From positions 332,993 through 396,992 of the forward strand of contig JAEWHP010000012.1 in NCBI GenBank assembly GCA_023387735.1: DNA of 64,000 bases. Reading direction: 5' to 3'. Under the pieces are notes generated by a model. That model was not told the origin of the DNA. It worked only from the letters and a program-made list of their open reading frames with translations, and did no database searches. Of this stretch, positions 44,025-54,221 are shown one piece after another (position 1 is the stretch's first letter; the number at the start of each line of letters is the position of its first letter). The position numbers and the translations under genes were made by a program. This DNA comes from Pseudomonadota bacterium (GTDB taxonomy: Bacteria; Pseudomonadota; Alphaproteobacteria; Rhizobiales; Xanthobacteraceae).

Positions 44025-45224
44025 TCAGAACATCAGGCCTTCCTTGACCAGCACCCAGCGGCCATTCTTGACCTGCTGCACCTGGGTAATGGTGTTGGCC
44101 AGATGGTCGGTCTTGGAGAACTTGGTCGGCGGCGAGTTGAAGATGTCGAGGAACTTCTCGCCAGATTCAAGCGAGTCCATCAGCTTCTGTCCGGTCAAGT
44201 CCTTGCCGGCTTTCTGAGCATAGAAGGCAAAGGTCATCACGGAATTGTAGCCGATGATCGCCTGCGTGTTGGCGTCGGTGCCGAACATCTTCTTGTAGTT
44301 GGTCAGCCAATCCTTGACCTTGCCCTTGGCGGTGTCTTCGTACGGAATTTCGAAGCCGGAGGCCGCATAGAGCCCTTCGACTGCTTCCTTGCCGAGCGCC
44401 GGGACTTCCAGCACGTTGGTCGGCGTGGCGCCAAGGAAGGTGACGTCCCAGCCGAGCTTCTTGGCTTCGCCCATCGCGCCGATGGTTTCGCGAATGACCG
44501 TGCCGAGCACGACCATGTCGCAGCCGTCGGCCTTCATCTTGGCGATCTGGGCACTGAAATCGGATGCGCCACGCTTGTAGCTGGTCACCGATGCCGGCGT
44601 CACCTTCATTGCGGCCAACTGCTGGTTGAAGCCGTCGAGCACGTTCTTTCCGTACTCGTCGTCCTGGTTCATGATGCAGGGCTTCTTGAAGCCTTTCGCC
44701 TCCATCATGTACTTCACCGCGGCGCGCGTGCTCTCGACATAGGGCAGCAGGTTGTTGAACTTCAGGCGCTCCTGCGGCTTGGCCGGATCGAACTTGAAGG
44801 TGAACTCGGCAGCCGTCAGCGGGAACAGCTGGAACACGCCGGCATCGAACAGGATGTCCTGTGCGGCCAGCACGGTGGGCGACCCCATCGGGCCGATCAT
44901 GGCGAAGATCTTGTCGCGCTCGACCATCTTCTGCGAGGCCAGCACCGCCTTCTTCGGATCGTAGCCGTTGTCTTCGAGGATCATCTTGATCTTGCGGCCG
45001 TGGATGCCGCCGGCGGCGTTGATCTCCTCGACCGCCATCTTCATGCCGTTGGAAACCGGAACGCCCCAGACCTTGATCGGGCCGGACAGGTCCTGATGGG
45101 TGCCGATGACGATCTCGGACGCCGAGATGCCTTCATTGGTAACCTTGGTCTGGGCGGCGGCCGGCAGCTGGGTCAGCGCAAGGGCGCTGACCGCAAGGCC
45201 GAACGCCTTGAACGATTTCGACAT
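44025..45224 (-). CDS. Branched-chain amino acid-type ABC transporter binding protein (LivJ/LivK-like)
   Basis: A 399-residue periplasmic binding protein with a signal peptide (FGLAVSALALTQLPAAAQT). The Leu/Ile/Val-binding-protein fold is shown by IVIGTHQDLSGPIKVWGVPVSNGMK and VEEINAAGGIHGRKIKMILED. The ATG at 45224 has GAGGAG upstream; the longer frame to 45293 is not needed. It is last in the liv operon, after the acyl-CoA synthetase, so the ligand could be an organic or aromatic acid rather than an amino acid, as in other rhizobial liv-type systems. Confidence 0.9.
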   Translation of the reverse strand: MSKSFKAFGLAVSALALTQLPAAAQTKVTNEGISASEIVIGTHQDLSGPIKVWGVPVSNGMKMAVEEINAAGGIHGRKIKMILEDNGYDPKKAVLASQKMVERDKIFAMIGPMGSPTVLAAQDILFDAGVFQLFPLTAAEFTFKFDPAKPQERLKFNNLLPYVESTRAAVKYMMEAKGFKKPCIMNQDDEYGKNVLDGFNQQLAAMKVTPASVTSYKRGASDFSAQIAKMKADGCDMVVLGTVIRETIGAMGEAKKLGWDVTFLGATPTNVLEVPALGKEAVEGLYAASGFEIPYEDTAKGKVKDWLTNYKKMFGTDANTQAIIGYNSVMTFAFYAQKAGKDLTGQKLMDSLESGEKFLDIFNSPPTKFSKTDHLANTITQVQQVKNGRWVLVKEGLMF

Positions 45225-45332
45225 TGCAGTCTCCTCTTCGATGGCCCGTGTTGAGCGAAGGGTAGGGCCTTCTCGATCCTTCGCGTTTTCCAAAAAGCTC
45301 CGTTCGAAAACTTCCAGTTCAAGTCCCGCTGG

Positions 45333-47171
45333 CTACGCCACCGCCCGTTCGCCATACATGGCGTCGATCTCGGCCGCGTAGCGCTTGTTCACGAAGCTGC
45401 GCTTCAGCTTCATGGTCGGCGTCAGTTCCTCGTCTTCGGGCGTCAGCTGGCGCTCGATCAGGAAGAACTTCTTGATGGTCTCGACGCGCGCAAAGTTGAC
45501 GTTCACCGCCTCGATCTCACGCTGGATCAGGTCCTGGATCTCGGGCGCGCGACAAAGACTCGCGTAGTTGGTGAACGGAATGTCGTGGTCCTGCGCGAAC
45601 TTCTCGACATTCTCCTGGTCGATCATCAGCAGGCACGTCAGATACGGCCGCTTGTCGCCGATCACCACCGCGTCGGAGATATAGGGCGAGAACTTCAGCT
45701 GGTTCTCGATTTCCGACGGCGTGATGTTCTTGCCGCCGGAGGTGATGATGATGTCCTTCATCCGGTCGGTGATCTTGACGAAGCCCTCATTATCGATCGA
45801 GCCGACGTCGCCGGTGTGAAGCCATCCCTTGGCGTCGATGGTCTCGGCGGTCTTCTCCGGCTGGTTCAGATAGCCCGAGAACAGGAAATCGCCGCGGATC
45901 AGGATTTCGCCCTGCGGGGAGATCATGACCTCGCCCCAGGGAGCGGCCTTGCCGACCGAACCGAGCTTGACCCGGTCGGGCGGCATCACGGTGGCGACGC
46001 CACAATTCTCGGTCTGGCCGTAGACCTCGCGCATGTCGATGCCGAGCGCGAGATACCATCGGATCAGGTCCGGCGCGATCGGCGCAGCGCCCGTGAAGGC
46101 CAGCCGGCAGCGGTCGAGCCCGAGCATGCGGCGGATGTTGCGGAAGACGAGATAATAGGCGGCGCTGTTGGCGAGCCGCAACGGCAGCGGCGGCGTTTCG
46201 CCCTGCAGCTTGTACTCGGTGACGCGATTGCCGATGGCGAGCGCGTTGCGGTACATCCAGTTCTGGAATGAGGTCGCGTCCTTCAGGGCGATCGTGATTC
46301 CGGAATAGAACTTCTCCCAGACCCGTGGCACCGCCAGGAACGCGGTAGGTTGCACTTCGCGCAGATTGTCCGGAACGGTCTCGGGGCTTTCGGCGAAGTT
46401 CATCACCGATCCCAGCGCCAGCGAAATGTAGTAGCCGCCGACCCGCTCCGCGACATGGCAGAGCGGCAGGAACACCAGCCGCTCTTCATGGTCGGTGGAA
46501 GGAAACAGGTCGTTGGCATGGCGCATCTGGTGCGTCACGCTGCGATTGGAATGCATCGCGCCCTTGGGCGGGCCCGTGGTGCCGGATGTGTAGACGAGGA
46601 TGGCGAGGTCGTCGGCCGTGCGGCTTCCGATCATCTCGTCCCACAACTCTTCCCGTCCCTGGGCGTGATTGCGTCCGAGCGCCATGAACTCCGCCAATGA
46701 CAGCACCATCGGGTCGCTGAAGGCGTTGAGGCCTTCCATGTCGAACACGACGATCTTCTGCAGGGTCGGGCAACGCGAACGGCACGCCAGGATCTTGTCG
46801 AGTTGCTCTTCGTCCTCGGCGAAGATTACCCTGGTCGAAGAGTCGTTGATCAAATACTCGACCTGCGACGAGGAGTCGGTCGGATAGATCCCGGACGAAA
46901 CGCCGCCGGCACAGAGGATGCCCATGTCGGCATAGACCCACTCCGGCACGGCATTGGCGATGATCGAGGCGACGTCGCCCGGCTGGAAGCCGGTGGCATG
47001 AAGCGCGTAGGCGATATCCTTGGATATCTGCAGCCATTCGCGCCAGCTGGTCGGGTGCCAGATGCCGAATTTCTTCTCGCGGATCGCCGGCCGGTCGCCC
47101 CGGGTTTCCACGGAACGCAGAAAGCTCCTCGCGATCGTGTCGGCGACCGTCAGCACTGCCGGTCTGGCCAT
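45333..47171 (-). CDS. Acyl-CoA synthetase, AMP-forming (FadD-like)
   Basis: A 612-residue ANL-superfamily ligase. The AMP-binding loop is VYTSGTTGPPKGAMHSNRS; the adenine motif is YGQTENCG; the hinge/GWLHTGD segment is near residue 430 (GWLHTGDVGSIDNEG). This large form resembles long-chain acyl-CoA synthetases. It would activate a carboxylic acid to its CoA thioester using ATP. It lies between livF and the binding protein, so it probably activates the imported acid. ATG at 47171 with GAGGGAGGAAG upstream. Confidence 0.9.
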   Translation of the reverse strand: MARPAVLTVADTIARSFLRSVETRGDRPAIREKKFGIWHPTSWREWLQISKDIAYALHATGFQPGDVASIIANAVPEWVYADMGILCAGGVSSGIYPTDSSSQVEYLINDSSTRVIFAEDEEQLDKILACRSRCPTLQKIVVFDMEGLNAFSDPMVLSLAEFMALGRNHAQGREELWDEMIGSRTADDLAILVYTSGTTGPPKGAMHSNRSVTHQMRHANDLFPSTDHEERLVFLPLCHVAERVGGYYISLALGSVMNFAESPETVPDNLREVQPTAFLAVPRVWEKFYSGITIALKDATSFQNWMYRNALAIGNRVTEYKLQGETPPLPLRLANSAAYYLVFRNIRRMLGLDRCRLAFTGAAPIAPDLIRWYLALGIDMREVYGQTENCGVATVMPPDRVKLGSVGKAAPWGEVMISPQGEILIRGDFLFSGYLNQPEKTAETIDAKGWLHTGDVGSIDNEGFVKITDRMKDIIITSGGKNITPSEIENQLKFSPYISDAVVIGDKRPYLTCLLMIDQENVEKFAQDHDIPFTNYASLCRAPEIQDLIQREIEAVNVNFARVETIKKFFLIERQLTPEDEELTPTMKLKRSFVNKRYAAEIDAMYGERAVA

Positions 47172-47293
47172 ACGTCTTCCTCCCTCTTAAGGCCCGCCTC
47201 TGGCGCCGGCCTTGGCGGCCGGTCTGTTTTCTCGAAGCAGGGCCTGAATTTAGCTCCAACTCGCCATTAACGCTATGCTCTTGGGTGCGACCT

Positions 47294-48073
47294 TTATCGC
47301 CAGGTCTTCTTCTTTTTCCAGCGCCGTTCGCCGCGGGCGCCCTCTTCCTTGGCGCCGAGATAGAATTCCTGGATATCCTTGGAATTCATCAGCCGCTCGC
47401 AGGTGTCGTTCATCACCACGCGGCCAATTTCCAGCACGTAACCATAATGCGCGGTCTCCAGCGCCACCTTGGCGTTCTGCTCGACCAGCAGGATCGACAT
47501 GCCCTGCTCTTCATTAACGCGCTTGATGATGGTAAATATCTCCTTGACCAGGATCGGCGACAGCCCGAGCGACGGCTCATCCAGCAGCAGCAAGGTCGGC
47601 CGGTTCATCAGCGCCCGCCCGATCGCCAGCATCTGCTGCTCGCCGCCGGAGAGCTGCCCCGCGGGCTGGTTGATGCGCTCCTTCAGCCGCGGGAAATAGC
47701 CATACACGCGCTCCAGATCTTCGGCGACGGCGTCGCGATCCTTGCGCGGATAGGCGCCCATCATCAGGTTTTCGCGCACGGTGAGAAACGGGAACACCTC
47801 GCGCCCCTCGGGCACGTGGCTCAACCCGAGCCGCACGATCCTGTCGGCTTCGACGCGCTGGATCGATTTGCCCAGGAATTCGATCGAGCCCTTCTGGGGA
47901 TCGAGAATGCCGGAGATGGTCTTGAGCACCGTGGTCTTGCCGGCACCGTTGGCGCCGAGCAGCGTGACGATCTGGCCGCGTGGCACCTCGAGGCTGATGC
48001 CCCTGATGGCCTGAATCGGCCCGTAATAGCTCTCGATGTTGCTGAGCTTGAGAATGATGTCGGAACCGCTCAT
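47294..48073 (-). CDS. livF: Branched-chain-type ABC transporter ATPase LivF
   Basis: A 259-residue ATPase with Walker A GANGAGKTTVLKTI, signature LSGGEQQMLAIGRAL and Walker B LLLLDEPSLGL, as in LivF. Start at ATG 48073, 10 bases after the LivG stop. C-terminal tail is Lys-rich (RRWKKKKTWR). Part of livHMGF, the cytoplasmic energy source for a liv-type importer. Confidence 0.92.
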   Translation of the reverse strand: MSGSDIILKLSNIESYYGPIQAIRGISLEVPRGQIVTLLGANGAGKTTVLKTISGILDPQKGSIEFLGKSIQRVEADRIVRLGLSHVPEGREVFPFLTVRENLMMGAYPRKDRDAVAEDLERVYGYFPRLKERINQPAGQLSGGEQQMLAIGRALMNRPTLLLLDEPSLGLSPILVKEIFTIIKRVNEEQGMSILLVEQNAKVALETAHYGYVLEIGRVVMNDTCERLMNSKDIQEFYLGAKEEGARGERRWKKKKTWR

Positions 48074-48083
48074 GCCATCGTCC

Positions 48084-48842
48084 TCATGCGCCGAGATAGG
48101 CGGCGACAACGTCGGGATGGCGCTGCACCTCGGAAGGCGAGCCCATCGCGATCACCCTGCCGTAGTTGAGCGCGATCACGCGATCGGAGACGCGGTTTAC
48201 CAGCGACATGTCGTGTTCGACCATGAGCACGGTAATGCCGAGGTCGGTCTTCAGGTCGCGGATCCAGAACGACATGTCGCCGGTCTCCTCGACGTTCAAT
48301 CCGGACGACGGTTCGTCGAGCAGAATCAGCTTCGGCTCCGAGCAGAGCGCGCGCGCGAGCTCGATCACCTTGCGGACGCCGTAGGGCAGCCCCGAGATCA
48401 GCTTGTCGCGATAGACTTCGAGATCCAGGAACTCGATCACCTGTTCGACACTGCGGCGGTGCGCCTTTTCGCGCGCGCGCACGCTCGGCAGGAACAGCAA
48501 TTCCTGCCACAGCTGCGTGGTGGAATGGCGATGCCGGCCGACCAGGAGGTTGCTCAGCATCGTCGCATTCTCGAACAGTTCGATGTTCTGGAACGTGCGG
48601 GCGATGCCGAGGCCGGCAATGTCGTAGGCCGGCTGCTCCGTGATGTCCTGGTCCTCGAAGAAGATCTTGCCCGAGGTCGGCGGGTAGATCCGCGAGATCA
48701 GGTTGAAGATCGAGCTCTTGCCGGCGCCATTGGGGCCGATGATGGAGAGGATCTCGCCCTTCTCCACCGCGAAGCTGACCGAATCGACCGCCTTCAGGCC
48801 GCCGAAGTGCAGGGAGAGATTGTCCGCACGGAAGTATGTCAT
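48084..48842 (-). CDS. livG: Branched-chain-type ABC transporter ATPase LivG
   Basis: A 252-residue ATPase with Walker A GPNGAGKSSIFNLI and Walker B LILLDEPSSGLN. The signature region reads LPYGVRKVIELARAL rather than LSGGQ, which is common for LivG-type partners. It overlaps the LivM stop by 4 bases (ATGA). Its partner is livF; the pair forms the ATPase dimer. Confidence 0.92.
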   Translation of the reverse strand: MTYFRADNLSLHFGGLKAVDSVSFAVEKGEILSIIGPNGAGKSSIFNLISRIYPPTSGKIFFEDQDITEQPAYDIAGLGIARTFQNIELFENATMLSNLLVGRHRHSTTQLWQELLFLPSVRAREKAHRRSVEQVIEFLDLEVYRDKLISGLPYGVRKVIELARALCSEPKLILLDEPSSGLNVEETGDMSFWIRDLKTDLGITVLMVEHDMSLVNRVSDRVIALNYGRVIAMGSPSEVQRHPDVVAAYLGA

Positions 48843-49990
48843 CGGTTCCGCTCCGATTTCACGTAGATTTTCTGACGCTTGAAGGTGGCGCGCTTGTAGA
48901 GCGGGAAGAGCTGGAAGAAGAGCTTGATCTTCAGCCAGCGCCCGTAGAGGCCGAGCGGCTCGAACAGCACGAACAGCACGATGATCACACCGTAGATCGC
49001 GCCCTTGAGTCCGTTGGCGGATGCGACGGCGGCGACGTTGCTCTGAATGTTCGCAGCCGTCGCCTGGCCCGCGCCGAACGCCGCGGCGATGCCCGCAATG
49101 ATGCCGGGCAGATCGTCCTTCAGGTACGTCAGGAACGGGTCGATCATGACCAGGAAGATGGCGCCCAGCACCGCGCCGTGCAGGCTGAAGGTGCCGCCGA
49201 TCAGGATCACGATGATGAACTCGATCGAGAGCTGCAGCGTGAACATTTCGGGGCTGATGAAGGAAAGCTTGTGCGCAAACAGCACGCCGGCGAATCCCGT
49301 GATCGCCGCGCTGATCGCAAACGACTTCACCTTGTAGAGCGAGACGTTGACGCCCATGCTGCGCGCCGCGGTTTCGCTGTCACGGATCGCGACAAAGGCA
49401 CGCCCGGTGGGCGAGCGCAGCAGATTGAGAGTGCCGATGATAGTCAGGATCAGCACGCCCAGGCACAGGAAATAGAAGGTCGGTCCGTTTTGCGGCACCG
49501 CCTGCCCGAACAGGCTCAGGGTCTTGACGCGCATGCCCTCGTTGCCATGGGTCACGCTTTCCCAGCGCGCCAGCACTTCCTCGACGATGAAGGCAAAGGA
49601 AATCGTGGCGATGACAAGGTAGATGCCCTGCAGCCGCAACGCCGGAAATCCAACGAGTGCGCCGACCGCGCCGGTGAGCAGGCCACCAGCCAGGAAGTAG
49701 ACGAGGAACGGCACGTTGTACTGCTGCAGATAGGCCGCCGTGTAGGCGCCGATCGCCAGAAAGGCAGCGTGCCCCAGCGACGCCTGCCCGGTGAAGCCGG
49801 TGAGGATCATCAGCCCGACGCCGACCGTGGCATAGATGCAGACGAACACCAACTGGCTGACCAGATAGCTGGAAAGCACGAACGGCGCGACCGCCAGAAA
49901 CGCCAGCAGGATGCCGTATGAGACGATGTAGCCGCTGTGCGGAAACAGCTTGATGTCGTCTTCGTAATCGGTCTTGAACAGGAACCGCAT
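48839..49990 (-). CDS. livM: Branched-chain-type ABC transporter permease LivM
   Basis: A 383-residue membrane protein with about ten hydrophobic segments (VSYGILLAFLAVAPFVLSSYLVSQLVFVC... is the first set). The ATG at 49990 is chosen because it overlaps the LivH stop (TAATG, 1 base) and family similarity begins there; the frame stays open to 50413 but overlaps LivH. The C-terminal tail is basic. Forms the channel with LivH. Confidence 0.9.
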   Translation of the reverse strand: MRFLFKTDYEDDIKLFPHSGYIVSYGILLAFLAVAPFVLSSYLVSQLVFVCIYATVGVGLMILTGFTGQASLGHAAFLAIGAYTAAYLQQYNVPFLVYFLAGGLLTGAVGALVGFPALRLQGIYLVIATISFAFIVEEVLARWESVTHGNEGMRVKTLSLFGQAVPQNGPTFYFLCLGVLILTIIGTLNLLRSPTGRAFVAIRDSETAARSMGVNVSLYKVKSFAISAAITGFAGVLFAHKLSFISPEMFTLQLSIEFIIVILIGGTFSLHGAVLGAIFLVMIDPFLTYLKDDLPGIIAGIAAAFGAGQATAANIQSNVAAVASANGLKGAIYGVIIVLFVLFEPLGLYGRWLKIKLFFQLFPLYKRATFKRQKIYVKSERNR

Positions 49991-50868
49991 TAGACCTTCT
50001 TCCGCGTATGAATGCCGAACAGGCCCTCGGGTTTGAGCAGCAGCACCACCAGGAGCACAAGGTAGGGCGCGACGTCCTTCCAGCCCTGAGGCAGGTAGAA
50101 GCCGGCCATGCTCTCGATCACGCCAATCAGCACGCCGCCGACCACGGCGCCGGGTATCGAGCCGAAGCCGCCGAGCACGGCGGCCGGAAATGCCTTGAGC
50201 CCCAGCACGAGGCCGACATTGGAATGAATGAAAGTGATGGGCGCCAGCAGCACGCCGGCCGCGGTCGCGACCGCCGCGCTGATCGCCCAGACGATCGACA
50301 CCACGCGCTTCACCGGAATGCCCATGTAGTAGGCAGCCAGCATGTTCTCCGAGCTGGCGCGCATCGCGGTGCCGAGCGTGGTGCGGTTGAAGAACAGATA
50401 CAGCAGCGCGCAAAGGATGATGGTCGCGGCTATCACCGACAGCTTGTCATAGGCCAGTACCAGCGAGCCGATCCGCAGCACGCCCTGGCTGAACGGCGTA
50501 TCGATCTTGAAATCGTCGGTGCCCCAGATCATGCCGACCACGGACCGCAGGAAATATCCGAGCCCGATCGTCGCCATGATGATGGAAAACTGCGGATAGC
50601 CCAGGATCGGGCGCACCACGACGCGTTCGGCCAACATGCCAAACGCCGCCATTGCGATGATCGCACCGGCGAATCCGAGCCAGTAGTTGAGACCGATCAT
50701 GCCTATGAATGTAAAGGCGAAGAATCCGCCCAGCATCATCAAATCGCCCTGGGCGAAATTGACGACCTCGGTAGCCTTGTAAACCAGCACGAAGCCGAGC
50801 GCGATCAGCCCATAGACGCAGCCGAGCGCGATGCCACTCACCAGCTGCTGAACGAAGTCCAGCATCAT
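49990..50868 (-). CDS. livH: Branched-chain-type ABC transporter permease LivH
   Basis: A 292-residue permease with the LivH start (MMLDFVQQLVSGIALGCVYGL) and about eight helices; the EAA-type loop is near AMRASSENMLAAYYMG. GGGGAGGGA upstream of the ATG at 50868. First gene of livHMGF-acs-livJ, transcribed away from an ABC exporter operon 294 bases upstream. Confidence 0.92.
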   Translation of the reverse strand: MMLDFVQQLVSGIALGCVYGLIALGFVLVYKATEVVNFAQGDLMMLGGFFAFTFIGMIGLNYWLGFAGAIIAMAAFGMLAERVVVRPILGYPQFSIIMATIGLGYFLRSVVGMIWGTDDFKIDTPFSQGVLRIGSLVLAYDKLSVIAATIILCALLYLFFNRTTLGTAMRASSENMLAAYYMGIPVKRVVSIVWAISAAVATAAGVLLAPITFIHSNVGLVLGLKAFPAAVLGGFGSIPGAVVGGVLIGVIESMAGFYLPQGWKDVAPYLVLLVVLLLKPEGLFGIHTRKKV

Positions 50869-51162
50869 TCCCTCCCCGATGCCGGGCGGTTCTTTGACCG
50901 CCTCGTTCGCATCTTGTGTCTACACGCTATCTGGCATGCAACGCGCCAACAGCGGGCATATGTCCCTGTGTTGCATAGAGCCCAAAGCGCCGACCGCTGT
51001 CAATAAAGCGCTCACCATCGCGTTGTTAAGAATTGCGCAGAATTGCCGCAGCCCGGGAAGTTGCGGGGTTCGGCACGATTTGGATCGCCCGATTCACCGT
51101 GCCGAAAGTCTTTCGGTCCATGTTCCGGCAACGACGAAGCGAAACCGGATCGTCCCGCTATC

Positions 51163-51911
<749 letters not shown>

Positions 51912-51915
<4 letters not shown>

Positions 51916-53435
51916 ACTCGACCGCGGCGCTCGCCTGGTTTGCCCGGCACGAAATTCGTCTGGCCTGGCGCGAGTGGCTGGCGATGATGACCGGCAGCCG
52001 CGGCAGACGAAAGCGCGCCATCATCGCGCTGGTCGTGTTCGCCGCCATCATGCACCTGCCCGCCTATGCCGTGATCGGCCGCTTCGCCGACCTGGCGCTG
52101 CCTCTCGGCAAGCCCGAGTTGATCGTCATCACCGCGACCATCTTCCTCGCCTGGGCGCTGATGCTGTCGCAGGCAATCGAATCGGTAACGCGGGTGTTTT
52201 ACGCCCGCGCCGACCTCGACCTCATCATGTCGTCGCCGGCGAATCTCGCCAACGTGTTCTCGGTACGGATCGTGGCGATCGCGCTGTCGGTCACGGGGAT
52301 GGCGCTGTTGCTGTCCACGCCCTTCGTCGATGTTCTCGCCTTCGGCGGCGGCCTGCGCTGGCTCTCCGCGTTCGGCGTCGTCATTGCCGTCGGCCTCACC
52401 GCCGCAGCCGTTGCGATCGCGATCACAGTGTTGCTGTTCCGGTTGATCGGCCCCAGCCGCACGCGGCTGGTGGCACAGATCGTGGCTGCCGTCATCGGCG
52501 CCGGATTCATCATCGCGCTGCAGATCGCAGCGATCCTTTCCTACGGCACGCTGTCGCGCTTTGCGGTGCTGACGTCGGACGCGGCGGCGGCCTATGCGCC
52601 CGCGCTCGACAGTCCGCTGTGGTGGCCCGCGCGGGCCGCAATCGGCGATGGCACCGTGCTTGCGCTGCTGGTGGCCGGCGGGCTCGTGTCGCTGGGCCTC
52701 GTGATGGCGATCTTCTCGCCGCGGTTCGCCGGCACCGTCGTCAGCGTTGCGGCCACGGCGCGGCCCACGCGGCCCGGGGCAAGAGCGACCGTGTTTCGCG
52801 GCGGGTCGCGACAGCAGACGTTGCGCGCCAAGGAATTGCTGCTGCTGCGGCGCGACCCGTGGCTGGTGTCGCAGAGCCTGATGCAGCTTCTCTATCTGGT
52901 TCCGCCGGCGCTGATGCTGTGGCGAAGTTTTTCGGATAGCTCCGGCGCGATCGTGCTGATCACCCCCGTGATCGTGATGGCGGCCGGCCAACTCGCCGGC
53001 GGACTCGCCTGGCTGACAATATCTGGCGAGGACGCCGCCGACCTGGTCGCGACCGCACCGCTGCCGCCGTCGTGCGTCACGCGCGCCAAGGTCGAAGTCG
53101 TACTGATCGTGATCGCCGCGATCTTCGCGCCGCTGATCGCCGCGCTGGCCTTTGCCTCGATCACGCAGGCGGCAATCACCGCACTCGGCGTCATCGTCGC
53201 AACGATTTCCGCCGCCGCGATCCAGCTCTGGTTTCGCGTCCAGGCCAAGCGCAGCCAGTTTCGCCGCCGCCAGACTTCGTCGCGGCTGGCGACATTTGCG
53301 GAAGCCTTCTGCTCGATCGGCTGGGCGGCTACGGCTGCGCTGGCCGTCACCATCCCGATTGCGGCCGTCATCAGCGGGGCGATGACCGCGGCAATTCTCG
53401 CCGCAACGTGGAAGATCAGCCCGCGGCGGGGCTAA
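51912..53435 (+). CDS. ABC exporter membrane permease
   Basis: A 507-residue inner-membrane protein with about 10-12 hydrophobic segments (for example GLTAAAVAIAITVLLFRLIG and FIIALQIAAILSYGT). It partners the upstream ATPase. Its sequence does not clearly match a named permease family by eye; an unusual long loop is present around residue 300 (VATAPLPPSCVTRAKVE). No regulator or accessory gene is adjacent. Confidence 0.8.
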
Positions 53436-53520
53436 ACCGCCGAACCTGTTTCACGTGCTTTGACTTGACCTTGATTGTAAGGGCGTTCTGCCTTACATAT
53501 TCAGGAAATGAGGTCTTGCC

Positions 53521-53775
53521 ATGAGCACACTTACGGTCACAGCCAAAGGTCAAGTCACGCTACGCAAGGATGTACTTGAGCACCTCGGTGTGCATCCCGG
53601 CGAGAAAATCACCGTGAGCAAGCTTCCCGACGGAAGGATAGAGGTTGCCGCCGCCCGGCCGACCGGAAAGATTGCGGATGTTTTCGGTTCCTTGGCGACG
53701 AAGCGAAAGGGAAAGACCCTTTCTGTTGAAGGCATGAACGAGATCATTTCACGAGGTTGGGCCGGAAAACGATGA
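53521..53775 (+). CDS. AbrB/SpoVT-type antitoxin of a type II TA pair
   Basis: An 84-residue protein. Residues 1-47 form an AbrB/MazE-like swapped-hairpin DNA-binding domain (TVTAKGQVTLRKDVLEHLGVHPGEKITV...). It overlaps the downstream PIN toxin by ATGA and probably represses the pair's own promoter. A ribosome-binding site is weak; the promoter would lie in 53436-53520. Confidence 0.88.
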   Translation: MSTLTVTAKGQVTLRKDVLEHLGVHPGEKITVSKLPDGRIEVAAARPTGKIADVFGSLATKRKGKTLSVEGMNEIISRGWAGKR

Positions 53776-54167
53776 AAATTACCGCCGATACCAACCTTCT
53801 CGTGCGGGCATTGACCGAAGATCATGCAGCGCAGAGTAAGGCCGCCCAACAGGTCCTGAACAAGGCTGAGATGGTCGCGCTGACCATACCTACGCTTTGC
53901 GAATTGGTTTGGGTTTTGCGCAGCTACAAGATCCGGCCGAACGATATCTCGGGAACAATTCGGAAGCTGCTGGATGCCGCGAACATTGTCGCGAACCGAC
54001 AGGCTGCAGAGGCGGGACTGGCACAGCTTGATGCTGGTGGAGACTTTGCGGACGGCGTCATCGCTTACGAAGGAAATTGGCTCGGAGCCGAAACCTTTGT
54101 CTCGTTTGACAGAGCAGCCATCAAATTGATGACAGCGCGAGGTCTGCCGGCGCGGCTGCTATCCTGA
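53772..54167 (+). CDS. PIN-domain ribonuclease toxin (VapC-type)
   Basis: A 131-residue PIN protein. Acidic metal residues are the Asp in ADTNLLV (residue about 5), the Glu in LCELVWVLR (about 45), the Asp in GDFADGVIA and the Asp in SFDRAAIKL. In VapC-type toxins these four residues cut RNA. The start at 53772 matches the overlap with the antitoxin stop (TGA). The open frame from 53757 is five residues longer and less likely. Confidence 0.9.
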   Translation: MKITADTNLLVRALTEDHAAQSKAAQQVLNKAEMVALTIPTLCELVWVLRSYKIRPNDISGTIRKLLDAANIVANRQAAEAGLAQLDAGGDFADGVIAYEGNWLGAETFVSFDRAAIKLMTARGLPARLLS

Positions 54168-54221
54168 GACGGATGTCTCGGAGGGCGTTTTCGGATCGGC
54201 TTGCCATGCGGCAAAGTCGAC

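Noticed and set aside
50008..51006. A 332-residue plus-strand frame opposite LivH
   Set aside because: Compositional shadow rich in His, Gln and Arg.
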